From assembly GCF_015693305.1 (NCBI RefSeq), contig NZ_CP065138.1:1426001-1490000 (forward strand): a stretch of DNA of 64,000 nt, in the 5' to 3' direction. Positions 55,458 through 64,000 of the stretch are shown here, one piece after another (within the stretch, counting starts at the first letter, position 1; each line of letters starts with the position of its first letter). The translations under genes and the position numbers were made by a program. This DNA comes from Sphingobium sp. Cam5-1 (GTDB taxonomy: Bacteria; Pseudomonadota; Alphaproteobacteria; Sphingomonadales; Sphingomonadaceae). Below the pieces are notes generated by a model. The model was not told where the DNA came from and did no database searches. It saw only the letters and a list, made by a program, of their open reading frames with translations.

Positions 55458-58253
55458 TCAGCCTTTCTTCTGGCGGCGGATTTCTTCACGAACGCTGTGA
55501 CCCAGCGCATCGGCTACAAGGGCGCCTTGTTCGGCGACATGGCGCTTGGCGAGGCCCGTCGCAGGCGAAGCAGCAGCCTTGCGGCCCGCGTATCGCGCAC
55601 GCATCGGCGCTTTGCCAGCAAGGCCCAGCGCTTCCTCGACATAAGGTTCGACGAAGAACCATGCGCCATTGTTGCGCGGCTCTTCCTGGCACCAGACCAC
55701 CTCTTCCAGGTTGGTCATGCGCTTGATGCGCGTGGCCAACGCTTCGGTGGCGAAAGGATAGATCTGCTCGATACGAACGATCTGAACATCCTTGTCACCC
55801 GCCGCGTCGCGCGCCTCGAGCAGGTCGTAGAAGACCTTGCCGGAACACAGGACCAGACGCCGGGTGTCGGCATCTGCCGCGCCATTGGGATCGGACAAGA
55901 TGCGCTTGAAGTGCGTCTCGCCCAGGAAGTCCTCGGCCTTGCTCACCGCCAGCTTGTGTCGCAGCAGCGACTTGGGCGCCATGACGATAAGCGGCTTACG
56001 GAAGGAGCGCAGCATCTGACGACGCAGGACATGGAAATAATTGGCCGGCGTCGTGATGTTGGCGACCTGAATATTTCCTTCCGCACATAGCTGAAGGAAG
56101 CGTTCCAGACGCGCCGAGCTATGCTCTGGCCCCTGCCCCTCATAGCCGTGAGGCAGCAGGCAAACGAGACCGTTCGAACGCAGCCACTTCGTCTCGGACG
56201 AGGCGATATACTGGTCGAACACGATCTGAGCGCCGTTGGCAAAGTCGCCGAACTGCGCTTCCCACAGCACGAGGCTCTTCGGATCCGCCAGCGCAAAGCC
56301 ATATTCAAAGCCAAGCACGCCATATTCGGAAAGCGGCGAATCCAGCACCTCGAACCGGCCATGCGGCACGGTCGAAAGCGGGATATATTTCCGCTCGCTA
56401 TCCTGATCGACCCAGACCGCGTGACGCTGACTAAACGTGCCGCGTCCTGAATCCTGACCCGACAAGCGGACGCCATAGCCTTCCGATAGGAGCGATCCGA
56501 AAGCGAGCGCCTCACCAGTGGCCCAGTCGAAATTCTGGCCCGACTTGAACATTTCCGCCTTGGCGTCGATCACGCGTTTGAGCGTCTTGTGGACGTTCAG
56601 ACCTTCCGGAACCGTGCTTAGCGTCTTGCCCAGGCTGTCGAACAGCTTCTGACTGATCGCGCTTTCGACATTCTGACGCGACGTTTCCGCGTCGGCAGGC
56701 TTGTGCAAGCCCGACCAGCGACCGGCGAACCAGTCGGCCTTATTGGCCTTGTAGCTCTTGGCCGCCTCAAACTCTTCTTCCAGATGATTGACGAAGTCGC
56801 CCGTCACCTTGTTGACGAAATCATCGTCAACCACGCCTTCCGCCTTCAGCCGCGCCGAATACACATCGCTGACCGGAGGATGCTGGCGAATCTTCGCGTA
56901 CATCTGCGGCTGCGTAAAGCTAGGTTCATCACCCTCATTGTGGCCGAAGCGGCGATAGCACCACATGTCGATCACGATGTCGCGATGGAAGGTCTGACGA
57001 TATTCGATCGCCAGCTTGCACGCAAAGGTCACCGCCTCAGGATCGTCGCCATTGACGTGCAGGATCGGCGCCTGAACGCCCTTTGCCACGTCGCTCGGAT
57101 AGGGCGAACCGCGCGAGAATTGCGGGCTCGTCGTGAAGCCGATCTGGTTGTTAACGATGAAATGGATGCAGCCGCCAGTATTATAGCCCGACACGCCGGA
57201 AAAGCCGAGACATTCCCAGACAATGCCCTGCCCAGCGAAGGCCGCGTCGCCGTGGATCAGCACAGGCAGCACCTGCTCATGCTTTTCCAGGTCATCGCGG
57301 AAGGTCTGCTGCGCGCGGACCTTCCCCAGAACCACTGGATCTACGGTTTCGAGGTGCGAAGGGTTGGGCACCAGCGACATATGCACCTTGATGCCGTCAA
57401 ATTCGCGGTCGGTGGAGGTGCCGAGATGATATTTCACGTCACCCGAACCGCCGACATCCTCGGGGTTGGCGGTGCCGCCCGAAAATTCGTGGAAGATGAC
57501 GCGAAAGCCCTTGGCCATCACATTGGCGAGGACGTTCAGGCGGCCGCGATGGGCCATGCCGTAAACGATCTCGCGCACGCCCAGCGCACCGCCATGTTTG
57601 ATGATGGCTTCGAGCGCGGGGATCATGGACTCGCCACCATCCAGACCGAAGCGCTTGGTGCCGACATATTTGCGGCCGAGGAATTTTTCGTACTGCTCGC
57701 CCTGGATCACCTTGGACAGGATCGCCTTCTTGCCCTCGGGCGTGAAGTGGATTTCCTTGTCCTTGCCTTCCAGCCGGTCCTGAAGGAAGCGACGCTCTTC
57801 CACGTCGGCGATGTGCATATATTCCAGGCCGACATTGCCGCAATAATTCGCGCGCAGGATCGCCACGATCTCGCTGACGGTCGCATATTGCAGGCCGAGC
57901 GTGCCGCCCAGATAGATCTTCTTATCAAGATCGGTCAGGCCATGATATTCCGGCGTCAGGTCAGCCGGGAGGTCACGCTGGGTAAGCCCCAGAGGATCGA
58001 GATTGGCCGCCAGATGCCCGCGCACGCGATAGGTACGGATCAGCAGCTGCGCCCGGATGGCGTCATCGGCAGCGCCAGCCGCGTCAGCATCCGAAACCGC
58101 CTTGCCAGAAGCCTTGGCGGCAGCCTTCACCGCCACCTGCATCTGCGTCGGGTCGAGAGCGCCCGTCAGATCATCGGTGTCCGTCAGCGGCCAGTTGGAA
58201 CGGACCCAGCTAGGTCCGCGCTCAGTCTCAAAATCCTGGTTTTCGTAACCCAT
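55458..58253 (-). CDS. sucA: 2-oxoglutarate dehydrogenase E1
   Basis: Thiamine-diphosphate-dependent decarboxylase of the complex. From the ATG at 58253 it is 931 aa: [44 protein letters not shown]-type [14 protein letters not shown] and the C-terminal [21 protein letters not shown]-like or other added domains are absent. It lies 87 bases downstream of sucD, with a perfect hairpin between them. Confidence 0.97.
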   Translation of the reverse strand: MGYENQDFETERGPSWVRSNWPLTDTDDLTGALDPTQMQVAVKAAAKASGKAVSDADAAGAADDAIRAQLLIRTYRVRGHLAANLDPLGLTQRDLPADLTPEYHGLTDLDKKIYLGGTLGLQYATVSEIVAILRANYCGNVGLEYMHIADVEERRFLQDRLEGKDKEIHFTPEGKKAILSKVIQGEQYEKFLGRKYVGTKRFGLDGGESMIPALEAIIKHGGALGVREIVYGMAHRGRLNVLANVMAKGFRVIFHEFSGGTANPEDVGGSGDVKYHLGTSTDREFDGIKVHMSLVPNPSHLETVDPVVLGKVRAQQTFRDDLEKHEQVLPVLIHGDAAFAGQGIVWECLGFSGVSGYNTGGCIHFIVNNQIGFTTSPQFSRGSPYPSDVAKGVQAPILHVNGDDPEAVTFACKLAIEYRQTFHRDIVIDMWCYRRFGHNEGDEPSFTQPQMYAKIRQHPPVSDVYSARLKAEGVVDDDFVNKVTGDFVNHLEEEFEAAKSYKANKADWFAGRWSGLHKPADAETSRQNVESAISQKLFDSLGKTLSTVPEGLNVHKTLKRVIDAKAEMFKSGQNFDWATGEALAFGSLLSEGYGVRLSGQDSGRGTFSQRHAVWVDQDSERKYIPLSTVPHGRFEVLDSPLSEYGVLGFEYGFALADPKSLVLWEAQFGDFANGAQIVFDQYIASSETKWLRSNGLVCLLPHGYEGQGPEHSSARLERFLQLCAEGNIQVANITTPANYFHVLRRQMLRSFRKPLIVMAPKSLLRHKLAVSKAEDFLGETHFKRILSDPNGAADADTRRLVLCSGKVFYDLLEARDAAGDKDVQIVRIEQIYPFATEALATRIKRMTNLEEVVWCQEEPRNNGAWFFVEPYVEEALGLAGKAPMRARYAGRKAAASPATGLAKRHVAEQGALVADALGHSVREEIRRQKKG

Positions 58254-58301
58254 CTCATGCGTCCCATGCCGACCGCGTGCAGTCGCGGAGCGGGGTAACA
58301 A

Positions 58302-58325
58302 GCGGCCGGGGTGCAGCCCGGCCGC
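58302..58325. repeat. Hairpin between sucD and sucA
   Basis: GCGGCCGGG and CCCGGCCGC are perfect 9-bp arms with a six-base loop. On the minus strand it is followed by TTGTTAC, a poor T-run, so it may reduce rather than stop read-through into sucA. Confidence 0.55.
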
Positions 58326-58340
58326 CTTGCCTGCTTTGAT

Positions 58341-59225
58341 TTAGCGCTTGAGCACTTCGACGAGCGTCGAGCCCAGCTCGGACGGGCTGGCCGCGACCTT
58401 GATGCCAGCCGCTTCCATCGCCGCGATCTTGCTTTCCGCGTCGCCCTTGCCGCCCGACACGATCGCACCGGCATGGCCCATGCGGCGGCCCGGAGGTGCC
58501 GTACGGCCCGCGATGAAGCCAGCCATCGGCTTCTTGCGCCCCTTCTTGGCTTCGTCGATCAGGAACTGAGCGGCTTGCTCTTCCGCGTCGCCGCCGATTT
58601 CGCCGATCATGATGATCGATTCGGTCGCGTCGTCGGCCAGGAACAGCTCCAGCACATCGATGAAGTTGGTGCCGTTGACCGGATCGCCACCGATGCCGAC
58701 TGCCGTGGTCTGGCCCAAGCCCGCATTGGTGGTCTGGAACACGGCTTCATAGGTCAGCGTGCCGGAACGCGATACGACGCCGACCGAACCCTTGGAGAAG
58801 ATCGAACCGGGCATGATGCCGATCTTGCATTCATTGGGGGTCAGGACGCCGGGGCAGTTCGGACCGATCAGACGCGACTTCGAACCCGACAGGGCACGCT
58901 TCACGCGGACCATGTCCAGCACCGGAATACCTTCCGTGATGCAGACGATCAGCGGGATTTCCGCATCGATCGCTTCCAGGATCGAATCGGCTGCGAACGG
59001 CGGCGGCACATAAATGACCGAAGCATCGGCGCCAGTCTTCGACTTGGCTTCGGCAACCGTGTCGAACATGGGAAGGCCGATATGGGTCGTGCCACCCTTG
59101 CCCGGCGTAACGCCGCCGACCATTTGCGTGCCATAGGCCAGCGCCTGCTCGGTGTGGAAGGTGCCGGTAGCGCCGGTCATACCCTGCGTAATGACCTTGG
59201 TGTTCTTGTTCACCAGAATGGACAT
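58341..59225 (-). CDS. sucD: Succinate-CoA ligase subunit alpha
   Basis: Catalytic subunit that carries the phosphohistidine (GHAGAI segment near residue 250) and binds CoA ([29 protein letters not shown]). The 294-aa length is normal. The beta subunit SucC is needed for activity, but the 98-base gap to mdh contains no sucC gene, so it must be encoded elsewhere. Confidence 0.97.
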   Translation of the reverse strand: MSILVNKNTKVITQGMTGATGTFHTEQALAYGTQMVGGVTPGKGGTTHIGLPMFDTVAEAKSKTGADASVIYVPPPFAADSILEAIDAEIPLIVCITEGIPVLDMVRVKRALSGSKSRLIGPNCPGVLTPNECKIGIMPGSIFSKGSVGVVSRSGTLTYEAVFQTTNAGLGQTTAVGIGGDPVNGTNFIDVLELFLADDATESIIMIGEIGGDAEEQAAQFLIDEAKKGRKKPMAGFIAGRTAPPGRRMGHAGAIVSGGKGDAESKIAAMEAAGIKVAASPSELGSTLVEVLKR

Positions 59226-59276
59226 GTCAGTCCCTTTACATTCTGTGGAGGTGGCACTTCAGGTGAAGGCGGCACA

Positions 59277-59301
59277 CCCCAGGCTGCTCACTCACCTGGG
59301 G
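59277..59301. repeat. Hairpin between mdh and sucD
   Basis: CCCCAGG and CCTGGGG arms with an 11-base loop at the place where many alphaproteobacteria have sucC. No T-run. Confidence 0.45.
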
Positions 59302-59323
59302 CATGTCGGTGCAGCTTGTCAGT

Positions 59324-60292
<969 letters not shown>

Positions 60293-60556
60293 TCATCCTC
60301 CAAGCACGGAAATTGGGATTGCCCGCCCGCTTAAGCCGATCTCATTAATGATTCAACCAACTAAACGGGGTTCGGGAGATTTATCTTTGCAATTCATTCG
60401 CAGTTGCATTAATAGCCTTTTCGCCCCTGTTCGTTACGCGCTTCTACCCTGGCGCTGACTTGTCCCGCAGCGGCCACCTGCCGGACGCTTCCTTTCACAA
60501 GGAGGCCTCCGGGCCATTTACAATGTGTTGAATGAGGGCGCCGCCGCGCCGAAACG

Positions 60557-61669
60557 CTATTTGGGGCCGTGCCCGAGGGCGAGATAGTCGTCCGACTGCA
60601 TTTCCATCAGGCGCGAAACCGTGCGTTCGAATTCGAACGCGCCATCGCCGCGAGGATAAAGCTGGGCGGGCTCCGCATCGGCCGATGCGAGCAGCTTGAC
60701 CTTATATTCGTACAAGGCGTCGATCAGCGTCACAAAGCGGGCGGCTTCGTTGCGGTTCTCAGGCCCCAGCACCGGGATGCCGACGAGGATGACAGTATGA
60801 AAGTGCCGCGCAATCGCCAAATAATCCGGCGCGCCGCGCGCCTCAGCGCACAGGCGCTTGAAGGAAAAAACCGCCACGCCCTTCAGGCTCTTTGGCACAT
60901 GCAAGGTGCGCCCACCCTGCACCTTTAAGTCCTCCACAGGAACCTTTGCCCGATCCTCCACCGGATAGTCGGTAAGGCGGAAGAACGCCTCGGAAAGCGC
61001 CTTGGTCGCCGCTGGCCCGTTGGGCGAATGCCAAAGCTGCGCGTCGCCCAAACGGTCCAGCCGGTAGTCGATCGGTCCATCGAGGGTCAGGACGTCCAGC
61101 CGATCCTTGATGAGGTCGATGAACGGCAGGAAAAGCTGACGATTGAGGCCGTCCTTATAAAGTTCATCCGGCGCTCTGTTGGAGGTCGTGACGACTGTTA
61201 CGCGCTTGTCCAGTAGACCAGTGAACAAGCGCGACATGATCGCCGCGTCCGCCATATTATTCACGACCATCTCGTCAAAGCAGAGCAGCCGCGCCTCTTC
61301 GGCGAGCGAGTCCACGACCGGAGGGATGGGATCGCCCTTTTCCGCCTTGCGAACCTCGGCAAGCCGTGCATGCACGTCGAGCATGAATTCGTGGAAATGG
61401 GCGCGCTTCTTGCGCTTGACCTGCACGGTGTCAAAGAACAGGTCCATCAGCATCGACTTGCCCCGGCCGACGCCACCCCACATGTAGAGACCGCGTGGCG
61501 GCTCAGGCGCCTTTCGCAGCAATTTCCACAAGGTCGATCCGCGAGGGGGAGCCGCTTCCAATTCCTGCTGAAGCGCGTTCAGCCGTGTTGCGGCGGCCTG
61601 CTGATCCGGATCAGGACGCAATTCCCCGGCCGCGACGAGCGCGCGATAACGCTCGATAACGCTGCTCAT
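60557..61669 (-). CDS. zapE: Cell division protein ZapE (AFG1-like ATPase)
   Basis: 370-aa AAA-like ATPase: LYMWGGVGRGKSMLMDLFFD with Walker A GGVGRGKS, the FHEFMLDVHARLAEVR segment, Walker B LLCFDEMVV, and TSNRAPDELYKDGLNRQLF. It is found next to mdh in several alphaproteobacteria. It overlaps the thioesterase gene by four bases. In E. coli ZapE works at the division ring; the cellular role in this group is not shown by sequence. Confidence 0.93.
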   Translation of the reverse strand: MSSVIERYRALVAAGELRPDPDQQAAATRLNALQQELEAAPPRGSTLWKLLRKAPEPPRGLYMWGGVGRGKSMLMDLFFDTVQVKRKKRAHFHEFMLDVHARLAEVRKAEKGDPIPPVVDSLAEEARLLCFDEMVVNNMADAAIMSRLFTGLLDKRVTVVTTSNRAPDELYKDGLNRQLFLPFIDLIKDRLDVLTLDGPIDYRLDRLGDAQLWHSPNGPAATKALSEAFFRLTDYPVEDRAKVPVEDLKVQGGRTLHVPKSLKGVAVFSFKRLCAEARGAPDYLAIARHFHTVILVGIPVLGPENRNEAARFVTLIDALYEYKVKLLASADAEPAQLYPRGDGAFEFERTVSRLMEMQSDDYLALGHGPK

Positions 61670-62127
61670 TTGGGGACCGGCACCTTACGCACGGTGGCTG
61701 TCGAGGAAGCGACCAGCCCGTCATCCTGATGCAGGGTCAGCCGCATGAAGAATAAGCGCCCGGTTTCCTGCAACACCTCAACATCGGCGCGCAGCGGCTG
61801 GCCGACTTTACCGGAGCCACAATATTGCATGGAAAGATCAACAGTGACGGCAGCCGCCTGCTCTGGACGCCCCATGGCGGCCAGCGCCGCAAAATAGGCA
61901 TGGTCGGCAAAGGCCGCGAGAAAGCCGCCATGCAGCGCGCCATTCCGATTGGCGTGCGACTGGCGAGTTTCCAGCATCACAGTGGCACGGCGATCACCGT
62001 CACCTTGCGAATAGCTGGGGCCGACCGATGTGCCGAGGAATGTCTCCGGAACCGGATCATTCCAGCGCAGCCAGTCAGCCCAAGGGCCTTCCAGCACCAG
62101 GCTTACAGGGCCAGCATCATTGCTCAC
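61666..62127 (-). CDS. PaaI-type hotdog thioesterase
   Basis: 153-aa hotdog-fold acyl-CoA thioesterase. The HANRNGALHGGFLAAFADHA region carries the HGG active-site pattern, followed by VTVDLSMQYCGSGKVGQPLR. Substrate is unknown. It lies four bases after sdhB and overlaps zapE by four bases, so it is in a transcript of metabolic and division genes. Confidence 0.88.
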   Translation of the reverse strand: MSNDAGPVSLVLEGPWADWLRWNDPVPETFLGTSVGPSYSQGDGDRRATVMLETRQSHANRNGALHGGFLAAFADHAYFAALAAMGRPEQAAAVTVDLSMQYCGSGKVGQPLRADVEVLQETGRLFFMRLTLHQDDGLVASSTATVRKVPVPK

Positions 62128-62131
62128 TGGA

Positions 62132-62920
62132 TTAAAGCTGCCGTTCGACCATCATTTTCTTGGTCTCCGCGATGGCCTTGGCAGGGCTGAGACCCTTGGG
62201 GCAGACATTCGCGCAGTTCATGATGGTGTGGCAGCGATAGAGGCGGAAGGGATCTTCCAGCTCATCGAGACGCTCGCCAGTATATTCGTCACGGCTGTCA
62301 GCCAGCCAGCGATAGGCCTGAAGCAGGATGGCGGGACCAAGGAACTTGTCGGAGTTCCACCAGTAGCTTGGGCAGCTGGTCGAGCAGCAGGCGCACAGGA
62401 TGCACTCATAGAGCCCATCCAGCTTTTCACGGTCTGCGGGCGACTGGAGCCGCTCCTTGCCGCTGGGCGCGGGACTGACGGTTTGCAGCCACGGCTTGAT
62501 CGAATTGTACTGCGCATAGAAATGCGTGAAATCGGGGACGAGATCCTTGATCACATCCATGTGCGGCAGCGGCGTGATGCGCACTTCCTTGCCCGCGCAC
62601 TCCTCGATCGAGGTGGTGCAGGCGAGGCCGTTCGTGCCGTTCATGTTCATCGAACAGGAACCGCAAATGCCTTCGCGGCACGAACGGCGGAAGGTCAGCG
62701 TCGGATCATATTCATTCTTGATCTTCAGCAGCGCGTCGAGAACCATCGGACCGCAATTGTCGAGGTCAATCTCGAACGTGTCATAGCGCGGATTCTGACC
62801 CGAGTCGGGATCGTAGCGATAGACCTTGAAGCTCTTGACGTTGCTTGCGCCGTCGGGAGCCTTGTGGGTCACGCCCTTACCGGAAATCTTGCTGTTCTTG
62901 GGCAGGGTGAATTCGGCCAT
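62132..62920 (-). CDS. sdhB: Succinate dehydrogenase iron-sulfur subunit
   Basis: Electron-transfer subunit of complex II. The 262-aa protein carries the [2Fe-2S] motif CREGICGSC plus a fourth Cys in NGLAC, and two further clusters in [16 protein letters not shown] and [17 protein letters not shown]. The other subunits (sdhC, sdhD, sdhA) are not between it and the window end; a nucleotidyltransferase gene and a repeat pair lie upstream instead. Confidence 0.97.
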   Translation of the reverse strand: MAEFTLPKNSKISGKGVTHKAPDGASNVKSFKVYRYDPDSGQNPRYDTFEIDLDNCGPMVLDALLKIKNEYDPTLTFRRSCREGICGSCSMNMNGTNGLACTTSIEECAGKEVRITPLPHMDVIKDLVPDFTHFYAQYNSIKPWLQTVSPAPSGKERLQSPADREKLDGLYECILCACCSTSCPSYWWNSDKFLGPAILLQAYRWLADSRDEYTGERLDELEDPFRLYRCHTIMNCANVCPKGLSPAKAIAETKKMMVERQL

Positions 62921-63191
62921 GGTTTAAGATGTCCTCCGTCCGCGCCGATAATTATATGGGAGCGCGCGCCAGAGGCCCTTAGCGCCTCGTTCCGCCATTT
63001 GCTACCCATCAAAGCAGCAAAAGCATGAAGCGAGTTTTAGTGGTTAGAGCAGACAGTGGTTCATCTGGATCGCTCGACCCGTTCGGGCTGAGCTCGTCGA
63101 AGCCTTGTCCTTCCTCTCTGAAAAAGTAGAGCCCTTCGACAGGCTCAGGGCGAACGGTGTTCGATGTGGTGCAGATTTGCAGAGCGAAGCT
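62921..63191. other. Spacer upstream of sdhB
   Basis: 271 bases without a gene. The right half holds the inverted repeat pair at 63080-63158. The left half must contain the sdhB ribosome site and perhaps its promoter; I see no clear -35/-10 pair. Confidence 0.5.
63080..63158. repeat. Inverted pair of the dispersed GGCTTCGACA element
   Basis: One copy runs minus at 63080-63113 (CCGTTCGGGCTGAGCTCGTC, then GAAGCCTTGTCCTT) and one plus at 63132-63158 (CCCTTCGACAGGCTCAGGGC then GAACGG). They can fold into a long imperfect hairpin that would interrupt transcription from the upstream NTP transferase gene into sdhB. A third copy is at 54152-54185. Confidence 0.75.
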
Positions 63192-63974
63192 TTACGCGTC
63201 GCCGTTCAATATCTGTTCGATCAGCACGACATCCTCAACCTTATCCGCGTCGATGCAGGCTTCCGCCTTGCGCATGGGCACCAGTCGGGCGACGAGGCCA
63301 AAGCGGCGGCCGATGCGCGCTATGCCGCCGCGCAGTGTTGAGAGGCGCAGTACGGCACCGAGCAAGGCGATCGGCCCGAATGCGGCCAATATCTTCCAAC
63401 CCTTTTTGCGGTCCTGCTCCACCTCTTTCCAGAGGGCGATGACGGCGCGCGCCTTCACACTGCCGAACCAGAAGAGGTTGGCGCCGGACCACCAGCCGTC
63501 CCTGAATTTTAGCCAGGTCCGCCGCGACGAGGGATAGCGGGCAAGCAAGGTCGATCGTTCGACCATCGCCACCGCAATGTCGGCCCCTTCTGCCTCGGCC
63601 ACAAATTGGTCGAGCATGGCGGCGTCGAGCAGAACATGATCCGCCGTGGTGACGAGCAACGGAAAAGGGAGGTCTGGCCGTTCCAGGAGGCCCAGCAATG
63701 TGGACGCTATGCCACTTCCGCTCTGTTCGAAGCGGACGCGCGGGTCTTCGCCGAGCCAGGCTGTGGCGGGATCGGCGCGATATAGCTCCGGCGTCTGGGT
63801 GAGAATGACGACTTGTCCGACCGATGGATGCGCAAGCAGCGCCCGCGCGGGGTAATTGATCATCGGCTCGCCCCCTACCGGCGCGAGAGGCTTGACCGCG
63901 ACCCCGGCTGCCTGCGCCAGAGGATCGGAACCGGGGCGCGATCCGGCAAGCAGCAGGGCGGTGATTTTGGTCAT
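63192..63974 (-). CDS. NTP transferase domain protein (MobA-like)
   Basis: 260-aa protein with a nucleotidyltransferase N-terminus: KITALLLAGSRPGSDPLAQA, VAVKPLAPVGGEPMINYPAR, then ERPDLPFPLLVTTADHVLLD as the metal-binding region, and a basic C-terminal part (LRGGIARIGRRFG). The usual G-G-x-S-x-R glycine loop is replaced by AGSRPGSD. Substrate is unknown. It lies between sdhB and whatever precedes position 64000, and is complete with its start at 63974. Confidence 0.75.
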   Translation of the reverse strand: MTKITALLLAGSRPGSDPLAQAAGVAVKPLAPVGGEPMINYPARALLAHPSVGQVVILTQTPELYRADPATAWLGEDPRVRFEQSGSGIASTLLGLLERPDLPFPLLVTTADHVLLDAAMLDQFVAEAEGADIAVAMVERSTLLARYPSSRRTWLKFRDGWWSGANLFWFGSVKARAVIALWKEVEQDRKKGWKILAAFGPIALLGAVLRLSTLRGGIARIGRRFGLVARLVPMRKAEACIDADKVEDVVLIEQILNGDA

Positions 63975-64000
63975 GGAGGCGGGTTAGCGAAGCGGCCCAA

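Noticed and set aside
56703..58298. 531-codon plus-strand open frame
   Set aside because: Antisense of sucA; low-complexity translation without conserved motifs.

Overview
The window reads as chromosomal DNA of a GC-rich alphaproteobacterium, most likely a sphingomonad (Sphingobium/Sphingomonas type). Supporting signs are the order rpsB-tsf-pyrH-frr-uppS-cdsA-dxr-rseP-bamA-skp-fabZ with no lpxD or lpxA, the order mdh-sucD-sucA-sucB-lpdA, DUF2171, DUF418 and Flp-pilin genes, and families of short dispersed intergenic palindromes. The genus is inferred from memory of gene order and was not tested by alignment. About 60 genes are present, most of them intact housekeeping genes.

Layout. 1-3.8 kb: a PpiD-like periplasmic isomerase, trpE and a DUF4242 gene. 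3.8-8.9 kb: a decayed island holding the C-terminal part of one tyrosine recombinase, a type I restriction-modification operon (hsdM-hsdS-hsdR) collapsed by internal deletions, and the N-terminal part of a second integrase lying next to an intact tRNA-Ala(CGC), its probable insertion site. 9.2-10.6 kb: DUF2171 and DUF486 proteins. 10.6-14.3 kb (minus): xseB-ispA-coaD-PPIase-queA. 14.4-19.7 kb: an MliC-like lipoprotein, DUF805, purL, a BioC-like methyltransferase and DUF418. 19.8-21.6 kb: bfd-bfr iron storage, mutT and two Flp pilins. 21.7-27.7 kb: an M48/LysM protease remnant, accA, xerD, an unassigned 603-aa exported protein, a small membrane protein and aroK-aroB. 27.9-39.2 kb (minus): the translation, lipid and envelope cluster from rpsB down to rpmE. 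39.4-44.3 kb: a small membrane protein, pssA-psd, icd and a GNAT/carbon-nitrogen hydrolase fusion. 44.4-52.6 kb: a ClC transporter, a repeat-rich spacer, a KTSC protein, glmS, glmU with a metallophosphoesterase, gph and a diguanylate cyclase. 52.7-64 kb (minus): lpdA, sucB, sucA, sucD, mdh, zapE, a thioesterase, sdhB and an NTP transferase.

How the genes work together. The 27.9-39.2 kb block couples ribosome production (rpsB, tsf, frr, rpmE), UMP kinase, undecaprenyl and CDP-diacylglycerol synthesis, isoprenoid synthesis (dxr) and outer-membrane assembly (bamA, skp, rseP, fabZ). pssA-psd makes phosphatidylethanolamine from CDP-diacylglycerol. glmS and glmU, 0.9 kb apart on the same strand, make UDP-GlcNAc. 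icd, sucA, sucB, lpdA, sucD, mdh and sdhB cover most of the oxidative TCA arm, but sucC is missing from its usual place.

No clearly new defence or biosynthetic system is visible. The points most worth a second look are the three-fold collapse of the hsd operon and its tail-to-tail junction with the integrase, the 603-aa exported protein, the missing lpxD/lpxA and sucC, and several strong unexplained inverted repeats.
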